Part shown: positions 38,460 to 48,104 of the stretch, in pieces
How the letters are laid out: each line of letters starts with the position of its first letter
How positions within the stretch are numbered: the first letter of the stretch is position 1
Origin: Candidatus Cloacimonetes bacterium HGW-Cloacimonetes-3
GTDB lineage: Bacteria > Cloacimonadota > Cloacimonadia > Cloacimonadales > Cloacimonadaceae
NCBI GenBank assembly: GCA_002840645.1
Contig: PHBO01000014.1
Location: 62,001 to 126,000 of the forward strand
Reading direction: 5' to 3'
DNA: 64,000 nucleotides
Program-made: the position numbers and the translations under genes
Notes under the pieces: generated by a model
Seen by the model: the letters and a program-made list of their open reading frames with translations, nothing else
Database searches by the model: none
Told to the model about the DNA's origin: nothing

Positions 38460-38978
38460 ATGAACCCAGATTCCTTAAACACAGTAGCACAACCCATAGT
38501 CGCAGCCATGGCGGGCGGAAATTTGGCATATTTCCTTGCCTGGATCGGAATATTCCTGATGGTAGCTCTTGCCGGAATCGGCAGCGCCTGGGGAACAGTT
38601 ATCGGTGGCAGCGCATCAGTGGGCGCCATGAAAAAGAGGGATGATATATTCCCCAGTTGTATGATTCTTTCGGCTTTGCCCGGAACACAAGGATTGTATG
38701 GTTTTGGTGCATTCTTCATCCTGAAAGGTCACATCACTCCCGCCATAAACATGATGCAAGCTTGCGCTATTCTTGGCGCTGGCATGATCATGGGTGTAGT
38801 GGGGCTTATCTCTGCTTACCAACAATCCCGCATTGTTGCAAACGGTGTCGAAAGCATGGGAGCCGGTAACAACGTCTTTTCTCAAACCCTTATTCTTGGC
38901 GTGTTTCCAGAGCTTTATGCCATTGTTGCCTTCGCAACTTGCTTCCTGATTAGCGGAGCAATCCCCGGTCTGGCATAA
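38460..38978 (+). CDS. V-type ATP synthase subunit K (proteolipid, duplicated hairpin)
   Basis: 172 aa; LPGTQGLYGFG and VFPELYAIVAF. Confidence 0.95.
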   Translation: MNPDSLNTVAQPIVAAMAGGNLAYFLAWIGIFLMVALAGIGSAWGTVIGGSASVGAMKKRDDIFPSCMILSALPGTQGLYGFGAFFILKGHITPAINMMQACAILGAGMIMGVVGLISAYQQSRIVANGVESMGAGNNVFSQTLILGVFPELYAIVAFATCFLISGAIPGLA

Positions 38979-39003
38979 TTTACTAACTATCAATTTTGCA
39001 CAT

Positions 39004-39034
39004 GGAGGTTGGTTTATCCAGCCTCCTTTTTTTT
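39004..39034 (+). terminator. Rho-independent terminator of the V-ATPase operon
   Basis: GGAGGTTGG-tttat-CCAGCCTCC followed by T8. Confidence 0.9.
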
Positions 39035-39109
39035 AGCTATCACTTTCCTGTCCCGTCCAAATGATGGCGATTAACTATTTATCTTGCTCCTACTGTCAAC
39101 CAGCTAAGT

Positions 39110-39556
39110 TCATATCTCATTACTGTAAGCCTCATACATGTAAACCTCCGGTAATATGCCTGCCTCTACTGCCTTTTTCACGCTGATGCATGGCAAATCA
39201 TGCATATAGATATATTCACGGGTAAGTGTCTTAAGATCAATGCCGGGATCTGCCTTCGCCATATTATACATCAATTTCAGGTAAAGCGCAGACCATGAAC
39301 GTACAGGATGATTTTGATTTTCCCGCAGAGCATTATAGCGAGTCCTGTATAAATACAAGTCATTCTGAAACGCCTTACTTGGCTTTATTGAGAATATAGC
39401 AGAGGTGATACTTCCCACCCGCTCGTTTTCTGCTGTAAGCTTGGGGTAGGTATTCCTCCGGGCATACACCCTGCCAAGCTCTTTGCTGTAGCAATACACC
39501 AGACCATCCACCTTGCCGGTATAGCCTGCCAATCCGTATTGAAAGGTAACTTTCAT
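39110..39556 (-). CDS. Hypothetical protein, 148 aa, two-copy family (paralogue of 5994..6440)
   Basis: About 80% identical and the same length as the first copy. Confidence 0.75.
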   Translation of the reverse strand: MKVTFQYGLAGYTGKVDGLVYCYSKELGRVYARRNTYPKLTAENERVGSITSAIFSIKPSKAFQNDLYLYRTRYNALRENQNHPVRSWSALYLKLMYNMAKADPGIDLKTLTREYIYMHDLPCISVKKAVEAGILPEVYMYEAYSNEI

Positions 39557-39610
39557 CTTTGTCTCCCTTTTGTTTGTGTCTAACTCTTAGAGGCTAACAT
39601 TTCACTGCCT

Positions 39611-39640
39611 CTATAGTATTAAGGGGGACAAAAACCACAT
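39611..39640 (-). promoter_or_regulatory. Conserved motif upstream of the 148-aa ORF (copy B)
   Basis: ctatagtattaagggggacaaaaaccacat; see 6491..6520. Confidence 0.5.
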
Positions 39641-39758
39641 TTCGGGACAGATTTCGGGAAAATCTTCAATTTCCAATTATTTTTTCCATCCATCTACTTC
39701 TATCATTTCCGTACTTCACCAACACATCACCTGCTATACTCCGTCATCATCCGGAGGC

Positions 39759-39823
39759 GATTCCCTCGTGAACCCCTCGTCCCACCCGGGGATCACGAGG
39801 GGTTTACAAGGGCATCACGTGGC
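39759..39823. repeat. 65-bp palindromic element, copy B
   Basis: Aligns with 6676..6740; stem CCCTCGTGAACCCC/GGGGATCACGAGGG (39763..39801), 13/14 paired. Confidence 0.8.
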
Positions 39824-39949
39824 ATTAAACACAGGAAGGAGAGGTGGGAATGATTAGTAGCGTTTAATATCAGAGCAGTATCAAGTCAGTCAAAACAGGG
39901 ATGCGAAAGTTACTCTTGACACGCATAGCCCTTCCATAGAATACACACC

Positions 39950-42040
39950 ATGAATTCAAAATATATGATATTTAGTGTTTTAACTGCATTGATAATTGTC
40001 GGCATTTATCAGATATTTGCCGTAGGCAGATTCAATTACCCTGAGTTTCGCTTAAAAGCAGGGCAGGTATCTGAAGCAGAGGTTATTGCACCGTTTGATT
40101 TTCCTGTGCTAAAGCCTGAAGCCGAATTAGCTGATGATCAGGAAAAGGCACTCTCCAAGCTTCGCAAACCGCACAATATCTCTGATGAGATAATGTTTGA
40201 TGCCTTATCAGCTTTGGATGCAATCTTTGGAGTTATCGCAGTTAATGAAGGGACAAATGATCCACAACAGATCAGTTCAGACCTGAAGAAAGCCGGGTGG
40301 AATGTAAATCCGGAAGCACTGGATTTTGCCTCCAGGGTTTCGATACGGGAAAAGATTTACAACAAATCTCGTCATCTGTTAACTGAGCTTTACCGGCAGG
40401 GTATTTATGATAAAGCAATTGGTGACAGCATCTCCATTATTAAAGATGACGTGCTAAACGTTGAAAACAGCAGTTTGTTTTTGAGTTTGGACAATGCAAT
40501 ATCCGCCTTTGTAGATGCTCTTCCAGAAGCTAAGGCTTTTGCAGGCGAAATTGCTCCACAAATTGTGAAACCAAATCTGATAGTGAACGCAGACAAATAC
40601 AACGAGCAAAGCATGAAGAGCCTTGGCTCTGTACCACAAAGCGAAGGGGTGGTGTTACAAAACGAAGTTATCGTGCGCAAAAACACCCGCATATCCCCGG
40701 ATGAGATAAGAAAACTGGAATCTCTACAGGAAGCTTATCGCAACCGAAATGTCCGCAAATCTCCGTTCCAGGAATTGTTTTTAACTGTCGGACTTTTGAT
40801 GTTCATCTTTATGGTAGTAAGCTTGGCAAATCATTACTTCGGCGTACAAAGTAAATCAGAGCGTATTCTTGTGGCAGATTTTCTCCCCCTTAATCTGGGA
40901 TTTGTGCTGCTGGTTCTATTCGCAACCATCAATAACTATGTGCTTGGCTACAGTAATCTGTTAGTTCCTTTTGCCATGATGGCTATATGTGCCACGATTC
41001 TTGTCAGCTTCGAATATGGTGTTCTCTACAGCATATGTAGCTTGTTGATAATAAGTCCTTTTATGAACTGGGAGACCTTCACCCCTATCGTGCTGATTCT
41101 ATCCACCCTTATTACTCTGATACTGATACGCAGACAAAATGCTTATCACGAATATACCATGATTGGCTTATACCTTGTAGTTTCTACCCTGTTGTCCATA
41201 GGCAGCATAGCAATCTATAAAAGCGATTCATTAGTTAACACCATGAGATCATTGGGATTCGGGCTTGCATCCAGTGTGCTTAGCATTGGAGGGATAATAC
41301 TGATAGTTCCATATTATGAGCGCAAATGGAATAGAGCAACTAAACAAACCTTGCTTGAGCTTTTAGATTTTAACCATCCCTTGCTGAAAGAATTGGCTAC
41401 AAATGCTGTTGGCACGTATCATCACAGCCTGATAGTAGGCAATCTTAGCGAGCGGGCAGCGGAAGCAATTGGTGCCAATCCGCTTTTAGCACGTGTAGGA
41501 AGCTATTACCACGATGTTGGGAAGATTGTAAATACGGATATCTTCACCGAGAATAATGAGGATTCGGCTGAAATTCACAATGGGCTAAGTTATGAGGAAA
41601 GTGCCGGAATGATACGCAATCATGTTAGCGAAGGCATCTTGCTGGCAAAAAAATACCGCATCCCTCAACCGGTGATTGATATTATCATGCAGCATCATGG
41701 CAATTCCCTTATTCGCTACTTTTACGAGAAAGCTAAACAGGAAAACCCTGATTTTGACAAACTCAATTTCGAGTACACAGGTCCACGCCCTCAGAGCAAA
41801 GAAGCTGTGTTAGTGATGCTTGCAGATATTGTGGAATCCACCACCAAATCTAAGAACAGCGTTAGCGAAGCTGATATCAGCAAGATTATCGATGATACCA
41901 TAGACCGTCTCATCAATGAGGGTCAATTAGATGAAGCACCAATAACTATTAAGGACTTACATACAGCGAAGGAATCCATGCTTCCGGTGTTAGAAAGCAT
42001 TTATCGCAAAAGACTGGATTACCCAGACCCCAAAGAATAA
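39950..42040 (+). CDS. HD-domain phosphohydrolase with 7TM region (PgpH/7TMR-HD family)
   Basis: 696 aa; multi-TM; TYHHSLIVGNLSERAAEAIG, YYHDVGKI, IMQHHG. Confidence 0.92.
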   Translation: MNSKYMIFSVLTALIIVGIYQIFAVGRFNYPEFRLKAGQVSEAEVIAPFDFPVLKPEAELADDQEKALSKLRKPHNISDEIMFDALSALDAIFGVIAVNEGTNDPQQISSDLKKAGWNVNPEALDFASRVSIREKIYNKSRHLLTELYRQGIYDKAIGDSISIIKDDVLNVENSSLFLSLDNAISAFVDALPEAKAFAGEIAPQIVKPNLIVNADKYNEQSMKSLGSVPQSEGVVLQNEVIVRKNTRISPDEIRKLESLQEAYRNRNVRKSPFQELFLTVGLLMFIFMVVSLANHYFGVQSKSERILVADFLPLNLGFVLLVLFATINNYVLGYSNLLVPFAMMAICATILVSFEYGVLYSICSLLIISPFMNWETFTPIVLILSTLITLILIRRQNAYHEYTMIGLYLVVSTLLSIGSIAIYKSDSLVNTMRSLGFGLASSVLSIGGIILIVPYYERKWNRATKQTLLELLDFNHPLLKELATNAVGTYHHSLIVGNLSERAAEAIGANPLLARVGSYYHDVGKIVNTDIFTENNEDSAEIHNGLSYEESAGMIRNHVSEGILLAKKYRIPQPVIDIIMQHHGNSLIRYFYEKAKQENPDFDKLNFEYTGPRPQSKEAVLVMLADIVESTTKSKNSVSEADISKIIDDTIDRLINEGQLDEAPITIKDLHTAKESMLPVLESIYRKRLDYPDPKE

Positions 42041-42507
42041 TGACAGAATTAGAAGTGATTGGCGAAACAACAGTGCCTGAACACCTTATTGGAGAGATAG
42101 CCAAGCTGATTTGTGATGCAGAAGATCCCGAAAGCGATTATCACATATGTATCAAGATAGTAGAAAGCGAGGAAATGAAGCAGCTCAACAGAGTGTACAG
42201 AGGTGTAGATAAAGCTACCGATGTGCTTAGTTTCGTAACAAATACGGGTGCTATGCCGCTTAATAATGTGCATAGCCATAAATCTCTTCCTTTAAAAGTA
42301 TGCGATATTATCATTGACATAAAACAGCTTGCGCTACAAAAGGTAAATAAGACATTAGAAGAAGAGTTTTGCATTGTATTGATTCATGGCTTACTACACA
42401 TAGTAGGCTATGATCACATACGCAAGCACGATGCTTGCGAGATGGAAACTAAAGAGAATTATTACCAAAGAACAACACAAGGTGAAAGAATAAGTGGACG
42501 ACGGTAA
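42040..42507 (+). CDS. ybeY: rRNA maturation RNase YbeY
   Basis: 155 aa; LNRVYRGVDKATDVLSF, VLIHGLLHIVGYDH. Confidence 0.95.
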   Translation: MTELEVIGETTVPEHLIGEIAKLICDAEDPESDYHICIKIVESEEMKQLNRVYRGVDKATDVLSFVTNTGAMPLNNVHSHKSLPLKVCDIIIDIKQLALQKVNKTLEEEFCIVLIHGLLHIVGYDHIRKHDACEMETKENYYQRTTQGERISGRR

Positions 42508-43753
42508 GGCGTTTATAATCATCGTTCTGTTTGCGTTATCAGCCTTTTTTTCGGCATCTGAGACCGCTCTTTTCTCGCTATCCAGAGTATATCTGAAAAA
42601 GCTTGAGAACAGCGATGGCAGCAACGCAAAGAGGATATTGAAACTGCTACGAAGACCCAGACATTTGTTAATAACTATGCTACTGGGAAATACTTTTGTA
42701 AATATGGCGATTTCCTCCTTTGGGGCATTTCTGGCTTTAACTATAGCACGTGATTATAATTACAGCCAGACATCTGTAATTGCCGTGCAAATTGCTATCA
42801 CCACAATACTGATATTGTTTTTGGGGGAGATCATTCCAAAGCTGATTGCCCTGGCAACAGCGGATGTATTGAGCGGTTTAATAAGCTTCCCCATGATGAT
42901 AATCCAATATATTTTATACCCTATGGTGTGGCTCTTGGAGAAGTTTAGTGCCCTGATATCCAAAAAACAAGCTTTTGACCATCATTTGGGTTTGCACTTC
43001 ACGCATGAAGAGTTTCATAATCTAATCCAATCGGAAAGCAGTAGCCGAAGCTTGGAAGAGCACGAAAAGAAAATGCTGGTTGGATTGTTCCGTTTCAGAG
43101 AAGCAGAAATTAAAGAAATCTATGTTCCCAGAGTTAAGATAACCGCTATCGAAGAATCTCAAAGCGTTGAAGAGCTAAAGGATATAATCGTTGCCAGCGG
43201 TTATTCCCGCATACCTGTTTACCGCGAAAACATCGATGATATAGTTGGAATAATATATGTGAAAGACCTTCTACTGTATCCAGAGAAGAAGACTATCCAA
43301 GAGTTTTTGCGTCCTGTTTGGTTTGTTACAGAAAACATGAAAGTTCAAAGCCTGCTGAATCAGTTTAAACAAAAGAAACTACAAGTAGCTGTAGTTGTTG
43401 ATGAATATGGTGGTACAAGCGGGATAATATCACTGGAAGATATTCTGGAAGAAATCGTGGGCGATATCCGTGATGAATACGATAAAGATGAAATTCCTGA
43501 GCTGATAAAAAAAGACGAACATACCTATGTTCTAAGTGGTATGTACAGTGTTAGGCAGTTTAATCAGGAATTCTCCTCGGAGATTTCTGTAGAAGATTAC
43601 GATAATTTAGCAGAGTATCTGCTGGCGCATTTTAATCATGTACCCTCTGTGGGAGAAAGTCTGAAAATTGACGACCACATATTGCTGACTGTTATGGACA
43701 GTGACGAAAAAAGTATTAAGCAAATACAACTTGAGCTTCTGAAGGGCGAGTAA
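42494..43753 (+). CDS. Hemolysin/CorC-family protein (DUF21 plus CBS domains)
   Basis: 419 aa; SASETALFSLSRVYLKKL, VPRVKITAIEE, VVVDEYGGTSGIISLEDILEEIVGDI. Confidence 0.95.
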   Translation: MDDGKAFIIIVLFALSAFFSASETALFSLSRVYLKKLENSDGSNAKRILKLLRRPRHLLITMLLGNTFVNMAISSFGAFLALTIARDYNYSQTSVIAVQIAITTILILFLGEIIPKLIALATADVLSGLISFPMMIIQYILYPMVWLLEKFSALISKKQAFDHHLGLHFTHEEFHNLIQSESSSRSLEEHEKKMLVGLFRFREAEIKEIYVPRVKITAIEESQSVEELKDIIVASGYSRIPVYRENIDDIVGIIYVKDLLLYPEKKTIQEFLRPVWFVTENMKVQSLLNQFKQKKLQVAVVVDEYGGTSGIISLEDILEEIVGDIRDEYDKDEIPELIKKDEHTYVLSGMYSVRQFNQEFSSEISVEDYDNLAEYLLAHFNHVPSVGESLKIDDHILLTVMDSDEKSIKQIQLELLKGE

Positions 43754-43778
43754 GCTGAAATACTTTTTCACATTCCTA

Positions 43779-44453
43779 ATGCTATGTGCAGTTTCAATAC
43801 ACTGTATAACAGCAGAATACAATGTAAATGCCTTGGGGATGAAGGTAGCGTTCATCAGCTTTACCCGAAGTAAAACACAGCTGCATGTCGAAACACATTC
43901 ATTAAGGTCAAATGCGATCTTTCCCTCAATAGATAATGAGTACATAATCGATGTAGATTCTCAGCTGCGCCCCCTTAAATACACTCGCTTATTGAAACAG
44001 AAGAAACTACAGGATAAGGTGTTAGTAGATTACGATTATTCCCAACTCAAGGCAACTATGTTTCGGCAATCAGATAATAGCATTAGTACCTATGCTGTGC
44101 AAGATGATAGCCGGGATGTGTTTAGCTTTATCGCCCTGTTATCAACAGGTGACTCCATAAAGAGGCAATATCTTATTGATGCTAATGGCTGTCCATGGCA
44201 GGCTAATGTTAGCCTTCCTACGAAAGAAGTACTCAGTACTAATATAGGCAAAATATCAACCGTACGATATGAAGTGAGGTTTAAGCCACTATCTCAAAAA
44301 GCAACTCCTTATGTTGATATGATTACGTTTAACTTTGTGAATGAAAACACTAAGCTAAATATATGGGTATCTGATAATAAGATTCCCATAAAAGCAGTGG
44401 CGAGGAAAAAAGCTGTCTCTATGAGCTGGGAAATAATCGGTATCAAGCCATGA
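43779..44453 (+). CDS. DUF3108-like protein, probably exported
   Basis: 224 aa; RPLKYTRLLKQKK... and VRYEVRFKPL...ITFNFVNENTKLNIWVSDNKIPIKAVAR. The true start may lie slightly upstream (CTG/alternative). Confidence 0.6.
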   Translation: MLCAVSIHCITAEYNVNALGMKVAFISFTRSKTQLHVETHSLRSNAIFPSIDNEYIIDVDSQLRPLKYTRLLKQKKLQDKVLVDYDYSQLKATMFRQSDNSISTYAVQDDSRDVFSFIALLSTGDSIKRQYLIDANGCPWQANVSLPTKEVLSTNIGKISTVRYEVRFKPLSQKATPYVDMITFNFVNENTKLNIWVSDNKIPIKAVARKKAVSMSWEIIGIKP

Positions 44454-44806
44454 AAATTCACCGCTCGATGTACCCCTGGTTGGCTTGGTTATGCCTTATC
44501 TGGATTCTGTCGTCACTCCCATCCCAAGATTTACCGTCAATCAAAGTTATCGGCATAGATAAAGTTGCCCATATCGCTATATATGCTATCCTTGGCTTAT
44601 TAATCATTCCTTGGTTGAAGCAGATGAAGATTTCGGGTAAAAGCAGCCTCTATGTTTATGTTGCATTAATGCTCCTTGCTGCCTTTGATGAAATGCATCA
44701 GACTTTTATTCCGGGACGTTCCGTGAGTATATTCGATTGGTTTGCAAACAGCATAGGTCTTAGCTTAGCTTATCTTGTATTTCGTTTAAAACATGATAGA
44801 AGTTAA
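44450..44806 (+). CDS. VanZ-like family protein
   Basis: 118 aa; IDKVAHIAIYAILGLL, FDEMHQTFIPGRSVSIFDWFANSIG. Confidence 0.88.
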   Translation: MKIHRSMYPWLAWLCLIWILSSLPSQDLPSIKVIGIDKVAHIAIYAILGLLIIPWLKQMKISGKSSLYVYVALMLLAAFDEMHQTFIPGRSVSIFDWFANSIGLSLAYLVFRLKHDRS

Positions 44807-45512
44807 AGATCTTTGTTATAGCTTTGCTGATAAGCAGGTGCTTAAAAACATCAGTTTCAAATTGGAGAACAAGGAGAATCTGGTAATCTTGGGGCGCAGT
44901 GGAAGCGGAAAGACGGTTTTGATAAAAACTCTATTAGGCATTTACACACCTGATTTAGGGACTGTATTGATAGACGGTTTGGATGTTCACCATTGCGACG
45001 CAAAGATTCAACAGGAGATAAAGAAACGTTTTGCGATGGTGTTTCAAAATGCTGCCTTGCTGGATTCTTTTACAGTACGTCAGAATATCGCTCTCCCCTT
45101 GTATGAACGAGGAGAAACAGACAGCAATGTTATCTTAGATAAGGTAAAAGCATGCCTATCACTTATTGGGCTTGAAAACACTATTAATTTATACCCTTCG
45201 GAATTGAGCGGAGGAATGAGAAAACGTATCGGGATTGCCAGAGCACTCGTTTACAATCCTGAGTACATAATCTTCGATGAACCCGTTTCAGGGCTTGATC
45301 CTATTACTGCTGATGAGATTCTGTTCTACATCTCCAGAATTATAGGCACAGCCGAAGCAACCCTTATTACAATAACTCATCAAATCGAAAGCATTAGCAG
45401 AGTGGGAGATCAGGTGTTGTTTATTGATAATGGGGAAGTAATATATTCCGGCTCGGTGAACGCTTTGTTTAGAACTGATAATGAATTCATTAAGCGGTAT
45501 GTAGCTTCTTGA
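44793..45512 (+). CDS. ABC transporter ATP-binding protein (MlaF-like)
   Basis: 239 aa; GRSGSGKTVLIKTLLG, LSGGMRKRIGIARALVYNPEYIIFDEPVSGLDP. Confidence 0.9.
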   Translation: MIEVKDLCYSFADKQVLKNISFKLENKENLVILGRSGSGKTVLIKTLLGIYTPDLGTVLIDGLDVHHCDAKIQQEIKKRFAMVFQNAALLDSFTVRQNIALPLYERGETDSNVILDKVKACLSLIGLENTINLYPSELSGGMRKRIGIARALVYNPEYIIFDEPVSGLDPITADEILFYISRIIGTAEATLITITHQIESISRVGDQVLFIDNGEVIYSGSVNALFRTDNEFIKRYVAS

Positions 45513-46024
45513 ACACCAAAAAAGAGAACAAGCTACTTCTCCTTGCGTTGCTGACAGCTGCTGCTGCATCCATACATATTGTGGAAAGCCTGCTTATGCG
45601 TATGTTTCCCCTTCCTTTCCTGCGCATCGGACTCTCGAACGTAATTGTATTGTATCTTGTTTGGAAACGAAGGGCATTAAGTGCTATTGTCGTGAACATT
45701 GCAAAAGCAATAATTGGCGGTTTGATTACTCTTACTTTGCTAAGCCCATCTACTTTGCTTTCTCTCTGTGGAGGGTTTGCTGCCATCATGGCCATGCTTC
45801 TTGCACAAAACATTCGCTTGGGCTTCAGTGTATATGGTATCAGCATTGTGGGTGCTGTAACACACAATCTCACTCAGTTACTAATTGTTCGACAGTTCAT
45901 AATTCATAGTGATCGAGTTTTTATGTTGACACCTTTACTGCTCTCAATTGGTTTGATTAGCGGGTGCGTTATCGCGTACATAACTCTTTATGCAGATGCG
46001 AAGTTAAAGCTACCCGGATTGTGA
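45509..46024 (+). CDS. Gx transporter family protein (heptaprenyl diphosphate synthase component I-like)
   Basis: 171 aa; IVESLLMRMFPLPFLRIGLSNVIVLYLVWKR. Confidence 0.85.
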   Translation: MNTKKENKLLLLALLTAAAASIHIVESLLMRMFPLPFLRIGLSNVIVLYLVWKRRALSAIVVNIAKAIIGGLITLTLLSPSTLLSLCGGFAAIMAMLLAQNIRLGFSVYGISIVGAVTHNLTQLLIVRQFIIHSDRVFMLTPLLLSIGLISGCVIAYITLYADAKLKLPGL

Positions 46025-46028
46025 GAAA

Positions 46029-48095
46029 ATGAAGCGCTTGAATAAAGAAAAAACTTACAAAATCGCCATGTTTCTGGGAATTGCCTCTTGTATTCTGATT
46101 GGGGCTTTTGTGGGAGCATTATGGTTCTATCGTGATGGATTGCCTCCTACGAGCGAGTTGCGTAATTTTACATTACGCTCGGGATCTGAAGTTTATGACC
46201 AGAATGGCAAAATGGTGTATTTATTCGCTTTCGAAAAGAGAAAGCTTGTTTCCCTGAAAGAACTTCCACCATATCTGGTAGATGCTCTTATTGTAGCAGA
46301 GGATAAACACTTCTATCATCATTTTGGAATAGACATCCTGGGAAACATCCGGGCGGTACTTATTGATGTAATCAGGATGGATTTCTCTCAGGGTGCCAGC
46401 ACAATTACCCAACAAATGGCAAGAAATATGTTTCTGACCCTGGATAAACAAGTTTCCAGGAAGATGAAAGAAGTTATTTTAGCTCTCCAAATAGAAAGAG
46501 AGTTCACTAAGGACGAGATACTTGAGATATACTTTAACAAGATTTTCTGGGGTGGACAGATACATGGCGTAGAAACAGCCGCTCTCTACTATTTCGGAAA
46601 ACATGCAAGAGATCTTAGTATTGCAGAATCGGCTTCATTAGTGGCGATGATCCAGCGCCCGAACTACTATAACCCTGTTAAACACCCGGATCGATTGCTT
46701 GAGAGGAGAAATTCTCTTTTAAAAAGAATGCTTAAAGCTCGTAAAATTACGGAAGAAGATTATGAAATAGCCTTGGCTTCACAAATCACCAGTGAACGCA
46801 CTTCTATGCGCCAATTTGCCTCAGACTATTTTATTGAGTATATCCGGCTCTATCTGGAACGTAAATATGGCACAGAAAAGCTGTTTGAGGGCGGGCTTCG
46901 TATATACACGACTCTTGATCAGGAACTGACTGTTTATGCTGATTCTATCCTCAATCAATACCTCTCCGGTATTGAAAAAGGTTACAATTCCGCTATGCGT
47001 TTTAGCAGTGTAAGCCCTTCCAGTGTGGATATAAATACCCGTTACTTACAGGGTGGTTTAGTTTTAATGGAAAATGATACTGGTTATGTCCGAGCTATGA
47101 TTGGGGGTAGAAGCTTTGCTCACAGTAAATTCAATAGAATGACCCAAGCTAAAAGACAACCAGGTAGTTCGATAAAACCCATTTACTACACAGCTGCGGT
47201 TGAACGAGGTTATTCTCCCGCAACCGTGATTAAGGACGGTCCACTGAAACTTACCGGAGGTAATGGTGAGAATTGGACGCCTCAGAATTTCAGCAGGAAA
47301 TACTATGGGTTTACACGAATGAGAACTGCATTAACCCACTCATACAATTTATGGGCGGTGAAGACAGTTATGGATATTGGGCTTGATTCTGTGAACGATG
47401 CATTCCGGAGATTTGGAATCAATGCAAAAGCGGAAGATTTATCCGCAGCTTTGGGAGCTTATGAAGTTACGCCGATCAACCTGATTTCAGCATACACGAC
47501 ATTTCCTAATAATGGCTTTCGGACAACACCTATTTTTGTAACGCGAGTAGAGGATATGAAAGGCAAGGTACTTGAGCGCAATTCCAGCCCAAAGATAAAG
47601 GTCTGCACTCCTGAAGTAGCTTTTATTATGACTTCGATGCTACAATCTGTGGTTTCTTCAGGTACCGGCGGAGCTGCAAGAAATAACTATATGTGGCAAG
47701 TAGCCGGGAAAACCGGTACTTCCAATGACAGCCGTGATGCGTGGTTCATTGGCTTCAATAAGGAATTCACTTTGGGAATCTGGAATGGCTTCGATAACAA
47801 TTCTGCAATATCTGCAAGTGCGGTGTGCGCACCCATTTGGGGAAGAATAATGACTAAGGCTATCCGCCTGCAAAATAAGGGTAGGACACCACGTGCTGAT
47901 GATCCACGATATAGTTTCGTTATGCCCTCCGGTATTGTAAAGCGTTTTATCAATCCTACTTCCGGATTTGCTTCCAACGGCGGGATTGAAGAGTATTTCA
48001 TTGAGAATAATGTTCCGCCTGTTGTGGCTGATACCTTGCGTTTCAATTTTTATCCCACTCGTTGGGGCTATCGTGATGAACTGGAAACTCAATAA
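46029..48095 (+). CDS. Penicillin-binding protein 1A (transglycosylase/transpeptidase)
   Basis: 688 aa; VAEDKHFYHHFGID, GASTITQQMARN, KRQPGSSIKPIYYTAA, AGKTGTSND. Confidence 0.96.
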   Translation: MKRLNKEKTYKIAMFLGIASCILIGAFVGALWFYRDGLPPTSELRNFTLRSGSEVYDQNGKMVYLFAFEKRKLVSLKELPPYLVDALIVAEDKHFYHHFGIDILGNIRAVLIDVIRMDFSQGASTITQQMARNMFLTLDKQVSRKMKEVILALQIEREFTKDEILEIYFNKIFWGGQIHGVETAALYYFGKHARDLSIAESASLVAMIQRPNYYNPVKHPDRLLERRNSLLKRMLKARKITEEDYEIALASQITSERTSMRQFASDYFIEYIRLYLERKYGTEKLFEGGLRIYTTLDQELTVYADSILNQYLSGIEKGYNSAMRFSSVSPSSVDINTRYLQGGLVLMENDTGYVRAMIGGRSFAHSKFNRMTQAKRQPGSSIKPIYYTAAVERGYSPATVIKDGPLKLTGGNGENWTPQNFSRKYYGFTRMRTALTHSYNLWAVKTVMDIGLDSVNDAFRRFGINAKAEDLSAALGAYEVTPINLISAYTTFPNNGFRTTPIFVTRVEDMKGKVLERNSSPKIKVCTPEVAFIMTSMLQSVVSSGTGGAARNNYMWQVAGKTGTSNDSRDAWFIGFNKEFTLGIWNGFDNNSAISASAVCAPIWGRIMTKAIRLQNKGRTPRADDPRYSFVMPSGIVKRFINPTSGFASNGGIEEYFIENNVPPVVADTLRFNFYPTRWGYRDELETQ

Positions 48096-48104
48096 TGAGC
48101 TATA

